Shown: positions 46,680 through 57,681 of the stretch, piece after piece
Layout: every line of letters begins with the position of its first letter
Numbering within the stretch: the first letter of the stretch is position 1
DNA from: Bactrocera neohumeralis
Taxonomy: Eukaryota > Arthropoda > Insecta > Diptera > Tephritidae
Direction: 5' to 3'
Assembly: GCF_024586455.1 (NCBI RefSeq)
Contig: NC_065920.1
Location: 50,767,724 to 50,831,723 of the forward strand
Length of the DNA stretch: 64,000 nt
The notes under the pieces: model-generated
The model's input: the letters and a program-made list of their open reading frames with translations, nothing else
Told to the model about the DNA's origin: nothing
Database searches by the model: none
Program-made: the position numbers and the translations under genes

Positions 46680-47185
46680 GTTCTACCTTTATAATTTTCT
46701 AGTTAATAACAACTTTTTACGGATCAGCATCCGACATATTCAAACAATCCAATCAACCCTGGTAACTTTCTTCCATCATTTTTAGATCCTAGTGGAACAG
46801 TTCTCTCTGTTTCTCACCATAGTTATCAAAATTATCCGAAAACGTATCCAAATGATTGCGAATATAGTCTAATTTGATACCGATATTTTATTTTAGAATC
46901 TTAAAGTTTGTCAGAGTTTCTTCGTAATTTGGTACTTTATGATTAGCTAGGAAAATTTCATTGTTTCTGAGCAGTCCATACACATTATTTTTGAAAATCT
47001 CGTCGTAATCTGAAATTTAATTAAATCGGTCAATACGTAATCGTCTTGGTGCGAGGCACATGCTATCCAGTAGCTAGATTTAACATAGCTTGTTGTAAAT
47101 ATATAGTTTAATTTCTTCGGAGTCTGTTTAAAACTCCTTCTATTTGCCGGATACCAGAAAAATGAGAAGGGAACAACTGTACTAA
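46680..47185 (-). pseudogene. Remnant of a widespread repeat-borne protein (FPENLGxxSxExGERFHQD type)
   Basis: Minus-strand translation gives NNEIFLANHKVPNYEETLTN (about 46955-46900), NIGIKLDYIRNHLDTFSDNF (about 46885-46825), GEKQRELFH-DLKMMEESYQG (about 46815-46755) and DCLNMSDADP (about 46745-46720). This is a decayed version of the protein block IHxLHSHLDFFPENLGAVS / EHGERFHQDIxxMEKRYQG, which I recall as abundant in arthropod and other invertebrate genomes. Function not known to me. A better preserved relative is at 55640-55985. Confidence 0.55.
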
Positions 47186-47379
47186 CTACCATATTTACAA
47201 TACAAATTTCTTGGCGAAATACAATTCTTTAATATCTTGAATTTATTTTTTGATATAGTTCCACGCGAACCTTTGGACATAGTTCGATGGGCAGGGGTTG
47301 ATATACGTATGTAGATAAAATAGATCACATAGCCTCACGGTATATCTGGCAGAGAAAGTTTCAAGTCGCGCTAAAAGAG
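47186..47379. other. Spacer, possible 5' extension of the RNase H fragment
   Basis: No clear protein block; the sequence from about 47330 looks coding-derived but is unreadable. Confidence 0.3.
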
Positions 47380-48162
47380 GGAGAAGAGCTGGCGAATGGG
47401 CATGCGAACCACCAGCGAAACTCCCACCATTTACACGGACGGATCAAAAATGACTGATGGAGTGGGCACCGGGATCTTTTTCGCTAAGTCGACGGAGTAC
47501 TGCATTATCTTTCAGAAATCTTTGCGGTCAGGAAAGCAGCTGAGTTAGCTAACAATGCAAGAAATGACTTAAAGAATATCAACAAATACGTCGATAGCTA
47601 ATCGGCAATTAAAGCAATAATCTCACATCGTATTGCGTTAGAGAATGCCTTTGGAAGGAGGGAGACAGTAGATGTGGTGAGTGTTGGAAAGCGGCTGCAT
47701 ATATACTGGGTTCCAGTCTATAAGGGCGTTCCGGGAAACGCTATAGCTGATGAGATTGTCAAAAGCTTGAATACCGAACCAGTTCAGAAAATACGCAAAT
47801 CGTGAAAAACCATGCACATTGAAAATTCCCAAAATGCTCACAGACGGATCAAAGTGAGATGAAATGCCTTAGCGGCAGGCAGAATCGCCAAAATCATGTA
47901 CAAGCTAGCTAAAGACGGTAGTCACAGTTCACAACATACTGGCAGCACAGCCACTATATCTATTACCGTAAGGGCACCACTAACGATGACACATGTAAAA
48001 ACCGCAGTGAAGTAGTTATGATAGAGACGCTGTAACACCTTCTTTGTTTATGTCCGACCTTATCTAGAACTAGGTTAAGATATCTAGGAGCTTCGCAGTT
48101 CAAGGGACTCGATGAAGTATCAGAATTAAATGGCATGTCTATATTAAACTTCACATAAAGCG
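47380..48162 (+). pseudogene. Jockey-like non-LTR retrotransposon RNase H fragment
   Basis: IYTDGSKMTDGVGTGIFFAKS (47432-47492) is the first RNase H motif (TDGS). SAIKAIISHRIALEN follows (about 47612-47650, counterpart of DSQAAIKAL; the preceding DS is D-S with a stop nearby). YWVPVYKGVPGNAIADEIVKS (47706-47768) equals WVPGHxGxxGNExADELA, with the His lost. The Cys-rich tail is at about 47930-48060 in broken frames. Ends next to the mariner at 48165. Confidence 0.8.
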
Positions 48163-48164
48163 TA

Positions 48165-49021
48165 CAAGGTCTGTCGAAAAAAAACAGGACTGTTAAAAAA
48201 ACAACAGAAAATTAATATTTTTCAAAAGTTATATTTTTTTATTCAAAGTAGTTTCCTTGTGCTTCGATACAGCGTCAATTAGCATTTCAAATGAGTTGTT
48301 AAGGTCATTTTTCGGAATGGAATGTCCTGAAACCAGTGTGCTTTCATTGTAAAAATCACAGGGTGCCAGATCAGGTGAGTAGGGTGAGTGATTAATGGTT
48401 AATATGGAATTTTTTGTCAAAAAATCAGTGACAAGCGTCGACCGATGACACGACGCATTATCGTGCAACAGGCGCCAGGACCATGCCTCACGGTATTGTG
48501 GTCGAGCACGACGAATGCGTGACAAAAGACGCTTCATAACACCAAGGTAGAACCCAGCATTAATCGTTTGGCCAGGTGGGACGAACTCTCGGTGTACAAT
48601 ACTCTCGGAATCGTAAAAACCAATCAGCATTGTCTTTATTTTTGACTTCTAAAGACGACCGACTTCTGATCGTCACAGAGGTCCTCACGACCTTCTTGGA
48701 ATCGCTTAAACCACTCATGCACATTACTATGGGATAGGCACTGATCACCATAAACTTTTTCATTATTTGAAATGTTTCAGTAAACATTTTCCCAAGTTTA
48801 AAACCAAAATTTAATATTTGCTCTTTGAATTTTACGACCGATGACCAAAAGCTGCTGTCACTTTTTGATCGATAACATCGATTGTAGTTATCCAATTGTC
48901 TTAAAATTTGTACGAAATGTCAACAAGAGATTAAACTTTTTATTTCATATACCCACGAATAGGTGGCGCCACCAGAAACAGTTATATTTAAAAAGTTCTG
49001 TTTCTTTTGCGACAGACCTTG
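48165..49021 (-). mobile_element. Mariner family B, internally deleted copy 3
   Basis: 857 bp flanked by TA (48163-48164, 49022-49023) with family B terminal repeats; the left one lacks a few bases (CTGTCGAAAAAAAACAGG). Minus-strand frames: DNA-binding start (NFGFKLGKMFTETFQIM) then frameshift, the shared deletion joint (SRSSLEVKNKDNADWFL), then SESIVHREFVPPGQTINAGF, MKRLLSRIRRARPQYREAWS, HDNASCHRSTLVTDF (second Asp), INHSPYSPDLAPCDF (third Asp). A small deletion removes part of the region after the third Asp. Inserted at the end of the RNase H fragment. Confidence 0.9.
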
Positions 49022-49128
49022 TATTTATATACCTACATCTGACATTACAAACGACCAGTAGGCCTACGTATAACGGGACAACCAGTGTAACCTAAGCTAA
49101 CTTTTATATGTACAATTTAATAGTTTTA

Positions 49129-49372
49129 ATGCATGAAAAAGAGATTAATGCTTAGAGATAATGTTTATTATGCCAAAATTAGTGACGCTTCAATCTCTAT
49201 TGAATAAAAAACAAATATTTTAAAATTATTATTTTTAGTTATTAATACTTTAATGCATGAAAAAGAGATTAATGCTTAGAGATAATGTTTATTATGCCAA
49301 AATTAGTGACGCTTCAATCTCTATTGAATAAAAAACAAATATTTTAAAATTATTATTTTTAGTTATTAATTA
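49129..49372 (+). repeat. Near-perfect tandem duplication, period 124 bp
   Basis: The block from ATGCATGAAAAAGAGATTAA to TTATTTTTAGTTATTAAT at 49129-49248 is repeated at 49253-49372, identical by eye. No coding content. Confidence 0.92.
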
Positions 49373-50384
49373 ATCTCCAAATTTTTCTCAAAGAATTTCA
49401 TTTGAGACTTATAGCACATCTTTTTTTCCGGAAGGGTTGTGCTAGGTATGAAATTATGCTCAATTTGAACTTTTAGAGAACACGGTACACGTACTGTCTA
49501 TAAGGTAAAATTGAGTATTGATATTCTCTCTAAAGCTTACTCACACAAGCAGTGAGTATCTATAATATCTGTTATATGTTGGTATCTTTATGCTTCCATA
49601 CATACATATCTAACAAATTATTTACGATATTTAAGCAAACTATTACATTTCCTTACAGGCCGGCAACTACTCCCCGGATGTGCGTATTTGCTTATGCAAG
49701 CATGTGTAACGTCTGTGTTAGCTGTTCAGCTCAATTTGCTATGTAAATTGACGTTTGCTATTTTTACTTTGCCCCAACGCAACTCGATCAAAATGCCATT
49801 CGTTCCACTTTCTGGCTCAGCAAAATTTCCGCAAATTTTCTGTCAATTTTTTTGTGCTTAAAATTTTTTGCTCCTCTTCCGATGAGCTGGGTGGAACAAT
49901 AAGCGATGAAATGCCTACGAACTGACAAATTTTGTTGCACCGCCTATGGCTTGTTAACTAAATTGATGAAATTTCTATATGTGTGTGTGTGTGTTTCACT
50001 ATAACAATATGTATGGGTATATATGTACATCTGTTTATTGATGTGCATGTAGTTCCGCTTGTGCTGGCTAACTGTAATAAATTGTATGGATCCAGTCTAT
50101 GTGTTTCACCAAACAAAAATTTTTGTAGTAAAAAAATATTTTTGACATTCTAAAAACTTGTTGATTAAATATTTTCTACATTTTGTGTATATACATATAT
50201 AGTAAATATTTTGATGATATGTGGCAGACAAGCGAAATTTGATAATGTTATTGGAGTTGTTAAAATATTAAGTGGTTTATGCATTGCATATTTTCACAGT
50301 CAAATTTGATAATGTTTTTATGCGGCAAATACCGTTAGTGGACATTTGTGAACTGGCAGTGGTGTTGTGTTACCTTTTGGTGTA
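49373..50384. other. Unique non-coding DNA
   Basis: No domain. 49660-50080 has mixed composition and a GTGTGTGTGTG run at about 49980; may be host intron. Confidence 0.4.
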
Positions 50385-51311
50385 CAAGGTCTGTCGCAAA
50401 AGAACAGTACTTTTTAAATATAACTGTTTCTGCTGGCGCCACCTATTCGTGGGTATATGAAATAAAAAGTTTGATCTCTTGTTGACATTTCGTAAAAATT
50501 TTAAAACAATTAGATAACTACAATCGATGTTATCCATCAAAAAGTGACAGCAGCTTTTGGTCATCGGTCGTAAAATGCAAAGAGCAAATATTAAATTTTG
50601 TTTTAAACTTGGGAAAACGTTTACTGAAACATTTCAAATGATGAAAAAGTTTATGATGATCAGTGCCTATCCCATAGTAATGTACATGAGTGGTTTAAGC
50701 GATTCCAAGAAGGTCGTGAGGACCTCTGTGACGATCAGAAGTCGGTCGTCTTCAGAAGTCAAAAATAAAGACAATGCTGATTTGTTTTTACGATTCCGAG
50801 GGTATTGTACACCGAGAGTTCGTCCCACCTGGCCAAACGATTAATGCTGTGTTTTACCTTGGTGTTATGAAGCGTCTTTTGTCACGCATTCGTCGTGCTC
50901 GACCACAATACCGTGAGGCAGGGTCCTGGCGCCTGTTGCACGATAATGCGCCGTGTCATCGGTCGACGCTTGTCACTGATTTTTTGACAAAAAGCTCCAT
51001 ATTAACCATTAATCACTCACCCTGCTCACCTGATCTGGCACCCTGTGATTTTTACCTATTTGGAAAACTTCATTTACCCATGAAAGGACACTGGTTTCAG
51101 GACATTTCAGCTATCCAAAAGGCGACGACCGATATTCTCAAGAGCATTCCGAAAAATGACCTTAAACACTCATTTGAAATGCTAATTGACCGGGCTAAAC
51201 GCTGTATCGAAGCACAAGGAAACTACTTTGAATAAAAAATATAACTTTTGAAAAATAATAATTTTTTGTTGTTTTTTTTTAACAGTCCTGTTTCTTTTGC
51301 AACAGACCTTG
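50385..51311 (+). mobile_element. Mariner family B, internally deleted copy 4 (best preserved)
   Basis: 927 bp flanked by TA (50383-50384, 51312-51313), family B terminal repeats at both ends. Frame 1 (from about 50557): RKMQRANIKFCFKLGKTFTE, then a 1-bp loss shifts the frame. SRSSSEVKNKDNADLFL lies at the shared deletion joint. Frame 2 (50774-51235) is open to the stop: SEGIVHREFVPPGQTINAVF, MKRLLSRIRRARPQYREAGS, HDNAPCHRSTLVTDF (second Asp), INHSPCSPDLAPCDFYLFGK (third Asp), KRCIEAQGNYFE. The first catalytic Asp is in the deleted part, so even an uninterrupted frame would be inactive. Confidence 0.92.
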
Positions 51312-51313
51312 TA

Positions 51314-51779
51314 TATATTTCAAATCAAATCAATAAACAAAAAAATAATATAGGACATCAACCATATGACGCTCGCAGTACATATGAAATTATCTACTGA
51401 GATTTGGATAGCTACAAATTTATTTCGCGCCTGGCTTATATGTCTACTCAGCTATCACATAATGTCTATGTTTTTATTTCAGCAATTTTATAACGAAAGA
51501 GAAAGTATTAACTCGAAATTATACTTCTTGGAAGAGCTCAGGTGTCTCATCTCTAAGTACATTAGCCTGATACCCGTTCTTAAAGTAAAGGACCATGACC
51601 GAGCTCAACCAATATTAATGGAGTCATAACTATAATTGCTATAGGATTGCCTAAATAAAAATAGATAATTGAGATTTTTTGCATAAATTAGTAATTGGAT
51701 TCATCAATTTGTCTTTGAAGTAAAAACACATAACTGAACGGGGGTAAGACTCTGTAATATCTTCGCACATCATCACAAA
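51314..51779. other. Spacer, no feature recognised
   Basis: No domain recognised; may include upstream RTE debris from about 51720. Confidence 0.4.
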
Positions 51780-52378
51780 AAAAAACAGTCTTCGCACTCG
51801 CGACTTGGCTCCCACGTCACTGTTGACAGTCATAACTTTTAAGTCATAAATAATTTCGTCTATTTTGGAAACAGCATTCATACCAACAACAAGTCTGCCT
51901 CGAAATCCAAAGCAGAATAACTCTTGGGAATAGGTGCTACTTAGGACTGAGTAGGCAATTGAGAAGTAAAGGCCTCTCTCGACCAAACTCTACAAGTCAC
52001 TCATCATCTCTGTCCTGCTGTATGGTACGGCCTTACGAGTTTTCAAGAGAAAGGTTCCGCGGAAGAATACCGCAGTCGAGGGAACTATAAGCTGTGCGAG
52101 AATACGATGACCTTAATATAGTTCAGAAAATTAAGAGAGAGCGGCTACGCTAGTTAGGTCATGATGTCCAAATAGACGAAAGCACCCCAGCTCTGAAATT
52201 ATTGGACGCAGTACCCGCCGGGAGAAGCAGAGGAAGAGAAAGACCTCCACTACGTTGGAAAGACCGGGTAGAGAAAGACCTGGTTACACTTGGAATCTCC
52301 AATTGGCGCCAAACAGCGAAAAAGAAGAACGACTGCCGCACTGTTGTAAGGTCGGCTATAATGGCGAAAGCCTAAGTA
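51780..52378 (+). pseudogene. RTE-like retrotransposon, C-terminal fragment
   Basis: Starts at SRLGSHVTVDSHNF (about 51790-51840). Then the regions NRCYLGLSRQLRSK (about 51925-51970), LYKSLIISVLLYG (about 51985-52025), LRVFKRKV, a decayed RWLGHVVRMDEN (about 52145-52180), and GRSRGRERPPLRWKD (about 52220-52265). NWRQTAKKKNDCR follows to the stop near 52375. Many breaks, with deletions relative to 40240-41025. Confidence 0.8.
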
Positions 52379-53745
52379 AACAGATCACATTTGGATATCT
52401 CAGAATGTCAGTTCATTGTGATTCCTAGATATCCCACTGAAAAGACCCAAAAGTTAGCGCCGGACAAGAATTCTAAGCTCACCTAATGTACGCCTACGAT
52501 TGCAACAAGATGAACCTAACTGAGTGCTAGTAATTCGGTGGATCTCCTGTGTTTTGGACTAAAGCAGAAGGATATCACAGTCGCACAGAAGCTAAATGCT
52601 GACCAGCTCCTGCTAAGCTCATGTAAGAGAAAAACAGAGATTCAACTCATGTCCACTTCGCCTGAGCTCAGTTAGCTCTCCTAAGCTTAAGAGCGACCTT
52701 TGCAGTAATCCACCTGCAGGCTGTAGCCAATGCTAAGAGAGCCGCTCTTTGGAAGCGGTTGCAGACGAATAGTCCATAAAACGCTATTTGGTGGACTTTG
52801 GTTTCGCATAGCCAAAGCACCAAATTTGGCGAGAGTCCCCTTCTTTTTTCAATAGCACCTCGACAGCAGAAGATGGCCACCGCTGCTTTCTTTACCCTCA
52901 CCTCAATGTTTTCCCTCAAAATTTAATGTAGGTGTTTCTTTAAAAAAATCCCAAAAAGAGCTCATGCTTTATCGGACACAACATGTGTACCACTTAACTG
53001 TAATATTAAGGAAATTACAGGCACTATGAAAATCAAAACTCGGTCTACATTGACAATGAAATTGAGAAAATGAGAGAAGATAGTGATCGGCAGTACCAAT
53101 CGCTGAATCAAAGTGTGAAAAAGAAACAAGTGCAGGCTTTTTCTGTAGCAATCCATACATAAAAGATAGCTTCAAGCTAAATGACTGCAATTTGGCCTTT
53201 CAGATGGTAAGGTTGGAAAAACAGAAGCTGCTAAGTGGTTTTTGTGTGTTCTAACCATCCGGTCCATTAAACTTCTAGTGAGTAGCCAAGCGACAATTAA
53301 GGCTATTCGTTGTATCTATACGAAATCTCACTGCGTTAGATTGTGTAAGGAGACCTTAATTACTTGTAGACTTTCAGTGGAAAACTCTTTCAGTGAACAC
53401 CAAATCAACTGAAAAAACAGACAAGTTGGCCCACTCGGGGGAGCTGGAAATGCAGTTCCCTTAAGCCGTCTCAGACCATTCCACTCCTTCAACGGTCTTG
53501 GAAAACTAGTAACAATGGACAAAAGTACTTTGGGATAGTATCGTTGACGCACAGAACAAAAAGCTTGTGCTTTCAAGTAAACGGGAACTAATTAACTTTG
53601 TAGGGCTCATCACAGGTCATACTTTAAGATCGCATATTCAGAAACATAGTTAAATAGAATCGGCAGAATGCAGAATATTCGTGCAGGAACAGGAAACGTC
53701 AGAACATCACTGTATAGTAGCTTTGGGGATTTCACATCTGATTTA
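52379..53745 (+). pseudogene. Jockey-like retrotransposon 3' part, heavily decayed
   Basis: The clearest blocks are SSQATIKAIRCIYTKSHCVR (about 53281-53340, RNase H), LSVENSFSEHQIN, GPLGGAGNAVPLSRL (about 53430-53475), and the C-terminal LITGHTLRSHIQKHS, IESAECRIFVQEQETSEHHC (53605-53720). The last two equal the TGHxxLxxHLxKxGxxxxxxCRxCxxxxETxxH(x)LC module of Jockey/R1 elements. The section 52380-53180 is probably from the same element or neighbours but is unreadable. Confidence 0.65.
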
Positions 53746-54924
53746 TGTGTTCTTTTGTTGCTCGCTTAAAAAAACTATTTTACTTGAATTAAAATAAAAA
53801 GTTGTGAATGAATATGATAATTTTTAATACTTTAAATTTCAACACAAAGCTCCCTATCATTCAAATTCAAGTATTTATCACCAAAACTGTTTAACAAGAA
53901 AATTACATGCGAAGGAATTCCCTGAAGTAACTCCCCGCCAAAGTTTTGTGGCGCCACTTAAAGCTATTTAATGCACCTCGAAAATCGTCAATAATGCAAA
54001 AGCGTGAACCATAATAGCTGGAGAATGCAGCTGAAATATGCAGGAGGAGAACAACAACAACAGCGTGCACTACTGGCAACAAAGCTATGTATGCATTTGT
54101 ACAAAGCCACTGAGCAGCATAAAGGAGTATGTTGGGCACAGCCACGAGCAAACGCCTTCGAGCCAAGTAACTTTCACTTTCACTGATCTGAGTGCATGTG
54201 AGCATATGATACACATGGGTATGTGTGCGCTTGTGAGTTAAGAGCTGGTGAAAGCGTAATAGCGGAACATTTCTTTAAAATTTCGAGCGCTGTGAAAAAT
54301 TGCTGGCATTTTGGGGAAGTAATTTTCGCCCCTTAAACGAATATCCGGATGGCACTTAGAGTGTAGGAGGGTTTTAAAAATTCATGCGTTCGAAATTGTA
54401 AGCAACACCAGCTACGTTTAGAAAATTTGTGTCAGTTTCTAAAGCGAAAACTGAATACAGAATTAATCGTTGAGTTTTCGCTAATTTGTTCTGGGAAATG
54501 TTGAAGACAGGTAATGTGGTAATCGTAAATCAATTGTAGAATTAGGTATTTATAATGTATACCTTTTACATACGTGGAAGAAAGACAAATGGACCGGAGT
54601 TGAAAAGTTTCTTCAAGTATTATATGGAATGCTGTACATTCGACTTCTTCCATTAAGAAAGCATTTCGATTTAGAAGTTTATACCTTTGAAAATAATAAA
54701 AAAATTCAATCAATTTGGTACATCTTTTTTTGTTTGTTTCTCAATATACGAAGAACATCTTTTGGTTCAGACTTCTAATCCAGACTTCTTTCAAAGCAAA
54801 GATGATATGAACAAAAATATCTATTTCGCATGAGAAAAGAAGTTGCTTGACTACTGTCTTTCCTATATTGTTCTATATTTATCTTATTTTTCAAGCTTCT
54901 GACTCAGGGCTTTATCCTCAGCAT
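53746..54924. other. Mostly unique non-coding DNA
   Basis: No domain. 53930-54300 is complex and comparatively GC-rich (AACAACAACAACAGCG, CACAGCCACGAGC), more like host intron or regulatory sequence. Confidence 0.4.
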
Positions 54925-55440
54925 GGACCTATAGAGACGAACCTGGCAATCTTGCAATAGATGCACAGGGCGTTCTGAAAGTATGGAAGTAACTCTTTTC
55001 TAATCTGCTTTCTGGTGAGGACGATGAAAACGCCGCTTATGGAGAAGTAAGCTGAGAGTTCAGAATAGAGGATGGTATTGATGTACCAATGCAGCCATGT
55101 TGAAGTTCCCATCGCTTTGCAGCGACTTAAAAACAATTGTAACAGTTCATCTGAAAAATACGGTTAAATGAGAGCATGCCCAAAATGTGGAAGACTTCAA
55201 CGACATGCCAACAAACTGATTGGACCCTATCGGTTCGACTTTAGATCTGGTTTCATCATTGACCAAATATTCACATTGAGCCAAATCCAAGAAAAAACTC
55301 GAGAATATCAAATTGGCACCCGCCTTATTTTCACCCTGGCCCACGGAACATTACTACATATTGCCTTTCAGATAGGGTTGATAAGACTAACTAAAATGGA
55401 AAGAGAGGCGGATTTAATTAATTATTAACTGGACAGGAAT
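54925..55440 (+). pseudogene. Non-LTR retrotransposon reverse-transcriptase fragment
   Basis: Different from the RTE-like copies above. NLAILQ/AIDAQGVLKVWK (about 54940-54990), LLSGEDDENAAYGEV (about 55007-55050), EVPIALQRLKNN (about 55105-55140), ANKLIGPYRFDFRSGFIIDQ (55207-55266), IFTLSQIQEKTREYQIGTRL (55267-55326) and IGLIRLTKMER (55372-55404). These follow the order pre-RT linker, RT motif 1 region, then the counterpart of FGIPxKLIRLxKM. The catalytic FxDFxxAFD and YADD motifs are missing or changed. Confidence 0.75.
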
Positions 55441-55639
55441 CGCAACTGACTCGGTCTGCATAAAAGCCGCTAACTTGGAGAAACCGAAAAGAACGGTTAG
55501 CCGAAACTCTCAAATAACTCATTTTATAACTTAGTAGTAGAAATAGGATTATAGTATAACTTTTAGTGGTGATTATTGTTGTTAGTTATATTTATTTATT
55601 ATTTCTGCATTTGCCATCAGCAAGAGGGAAATGAGAAAT
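55441..55639. other. Spacer, no feature recognised
   Basis: No domain. Confidence 0.35.
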
Positions 55640-55985
55640 CATGTCACCAGATAAGACTGACCTTTTGTTATAACTGCTTAGATTTAATAACATCAGAATT
55701 ATTTTTTAACAATGTCCAGCAGTAATCGGCAAGCAAACTGGCACTCCACTTGCCTTGGTACCGCTTCTCCATAGCAGAAATATCTTGGTGGAATCGTTCC
55801 GCATGTTCGTCACTTACAGCCCCAAAATTTTCGGGGAAAAGTCCAGATGGGAGTCCAGAGAGTGAATTTTAAGGAGAATGTTGCAACCCATTTTTTATAG
55901 GCAGTAAGTAGATCAGTCACAAGATCTTTGTAATTGTCAGCTGAAGGAACATCAGGTTAGTAAAAAGCATTCACTATTAGAGCCT
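55640..55985 (-). pseudogene. Repeat-borne protein remnant, FPENFGAVSDEHAERFHQD type
   Basis: Minus-strand reading: NYKDLVTDLLTAYKKMGCNI (about 55935-55880), LKIHSLDSHLDFFPENFGAV (about 55870-55815), SDEHAERFHQDISAMEKRYQ (about 55815-55755), GKWSASLLADYCWTLLKNNS (about 55755-55695). Only one or two frame breaks (near 55880), so better preserved than its relative at 46680-47185. I recall this protein block from many aphid, cnidarian and insect genome entries, where it is unnamed and multi-copy. It probably belongs to a mobile element, but I cannot say which. Confidence 0.7.
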
Positions 55986-56364
55986 CACAAAACGACGTAC
56001 ACCTCAAATACTACTGAATATTTTGACGTGAAATTTGGCATAGATGTCACTAACAGTACTACCAACTTACAAAAAAAAATTTAGCGATTCGAAAAACACG
56101 TGAAGTATAAATTAATTCAAATTTATTTACCTTTCAATTTGATCACAGTAGTATTGTGAAATCTAAAGCTGAAGGTTACAGAATATCTGTGGGTGATAGA
56201 AAAATTCTGTTCTCAGATTTGACTTCAGGGTATATCAAACTGCATTAGAAACATCTAAGAATTTTCATGTCGCAAATTATGTGTCTCCCAGTGTAATCAT
56301 ACGAGTATATTTGTATTCCTCTTAGTCCTTCAAACAATTTACTTTACTTTACTTTACAATTTTT
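55986..56364. other. Unassigned sequence next to the repeat-borne protein remnant
   Basis: Contains AAACGACGTACACCTCAAATAC and TGTGTCTCCCAGTGTAATC. May be the rest of the same repeat. No domain read. Confidence 0.3.
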
Positions 56365-57681
56365 ACGAATAATAGTTTCGAAGATACAGCCTTGAGAACT
56401 TGTGCGCTTTGCTCGAAATTGTGTTTTTAAAGTCGGTTGCCAAGATTTTTCGAAAACTACTCAATCCATCTTTTTGAAGTTTTACACAGGTCTTTGAAAT
56501 ACAATACTTAAAGACTTGGACGAAGGATTTTTCTTCGATTAAAACTTCAATTTTCAGTTTTTTCTCCTTCATCCAAGTTCTTAGTTAAGGTTTTAACTAA
56601 AACAGGTATTTTTTTCTCTTTGGATGATTCTGTAAGGAGTTATTCTGCAAACGCGGGCGCAACTTTTTTCCCAGGTGTCACCGGAAATAGCGTCGTAATG
56701 GCCGAGTTTAAAATAGTTTATTCAAAAATTTCAGAATTTCTTTAATAATAGTGTATGTTTGTAACAATACGAGGGCTGCTATATATATTCTGGCCTAGGG
56801 CAACACTAAGTGTTGCCAGGTGCAATCTGACATTTCCATTGGAAAGTTTGACATTTTTTAGCATGACATCACTCAGAACGTTTTGTCATTTAATCGTGAA
56901 TTGTTTTATTTACAGGGAATTAAAAAATTCATCTCGGCCAAAAAATGGAATTAACTCGTGAACAATTTCGTGCGATCATTTTTCACAACTTTCGACGTGG
57001 ATTATCACGACAAGAGTGCATCGATGAACTAAAATCTTTGTATGGCTATGAAGCACCATCCTATAGCACTGTGAAAAACTGGTACAACGAATTCAATCGT
57101 GGCCGACGCTCGCTAAAAGACTCCCGTGAAGGTCGTCCAAAAACAGCCGTTGTGCCAGAAAACATCGATGCCGTACGTGAACTGATAATGCAAGACCGTC
57201 ATGTAACATACCTTCAGATAGAGGCATGCCTATGCATTTCTCCCAGCAGCATACATTCGATATTGCATGAACACCTGGCCGTAAAAAAGGTTTGTTCTCG
57301 TTGGATCCCGCACAATTTGACAATCGCTCAAAAAAAGGCTCGTGTGGATTGGTGGATTGGTGTAAAGAAATGCTGAAAAATACAATCGCGGTGCTTCAAA
57401 AAACGTTTATAAGATCGTCACAGGTGACGAATCATGGATCTATGCGTATGAGCCCGAAACAAAACAGCAATCGACAAAAAAAAAAAATAAAAAAAAAAAA
57501 AAAAAATAAAAAAAAAACATTTTCGTTGATAAATACACATGCCTATTCACATTATTAGGCCAGAAATATACTATATATAGCAACCTACGTAAATTCTAAT
57601 AAAATATTTCATTTTTATATGAGAAAAAAATTGTTGAACAAAGGTTGTTTTTTACCCAAGGAAAACCATGCAACTTCTTAA
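56365..57681 (-). mobile_element. TTAA-ended repeat, inverted copy split by a mariner
   Basis: Reverse-complement of the 39298-39932 element. ATAGTTTCGAAGATACAGCC with CTTGAGAACTTGTGCG is at 56380-56405, the CGGTTGCCAAGATTT block at 56435, ATGGCCGAGTTTAAAAT at 56698, GTGTATGTTTGTAACAATA at 56751-56769. After the mariner (56770-57589) about 90 bp of flank end in GGAAAACCATGCAACTTCTTAA (57660-57681), matching the TTAA terminus. The other terminus is truncated near 56365. Confidence 0.6.
56770..57589 (+). mobile_element. Mariner family C, internally deleted copy 2
   Basis: 820 bp between TA at 56768-56769 and 57590-57591; ends CGAGGGCTGCTATATATATT and (reverse complement of right) CGTAGGTTGCTATATATAGT. 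Open frame 56945-57376 encodes the full paired-type DNA-binding region (MELTREQFRAIIFHNFRRGL, YGYEAPSYSTVKNWYNEF, GRPKTAVVPENIDAVRELIM, SIHSILHEHLAVKKV, HNLTIAQKKARVDW), then a small duplication (WWIGVKKC) ends it. In another frame VTGDESWIYAYEPETKQQ follows (57421-57475) and joins straight to an A/T-rich 3' UTR at the same point as copy 1. The second and third Asp are absent. Confidence 0.92.

Noticed and set aside
57292..57558. Lys-rich 88-codon frame
   Set aside because: Shifted reading of the mariner family C transposase running into its A-rich 3' UTR.
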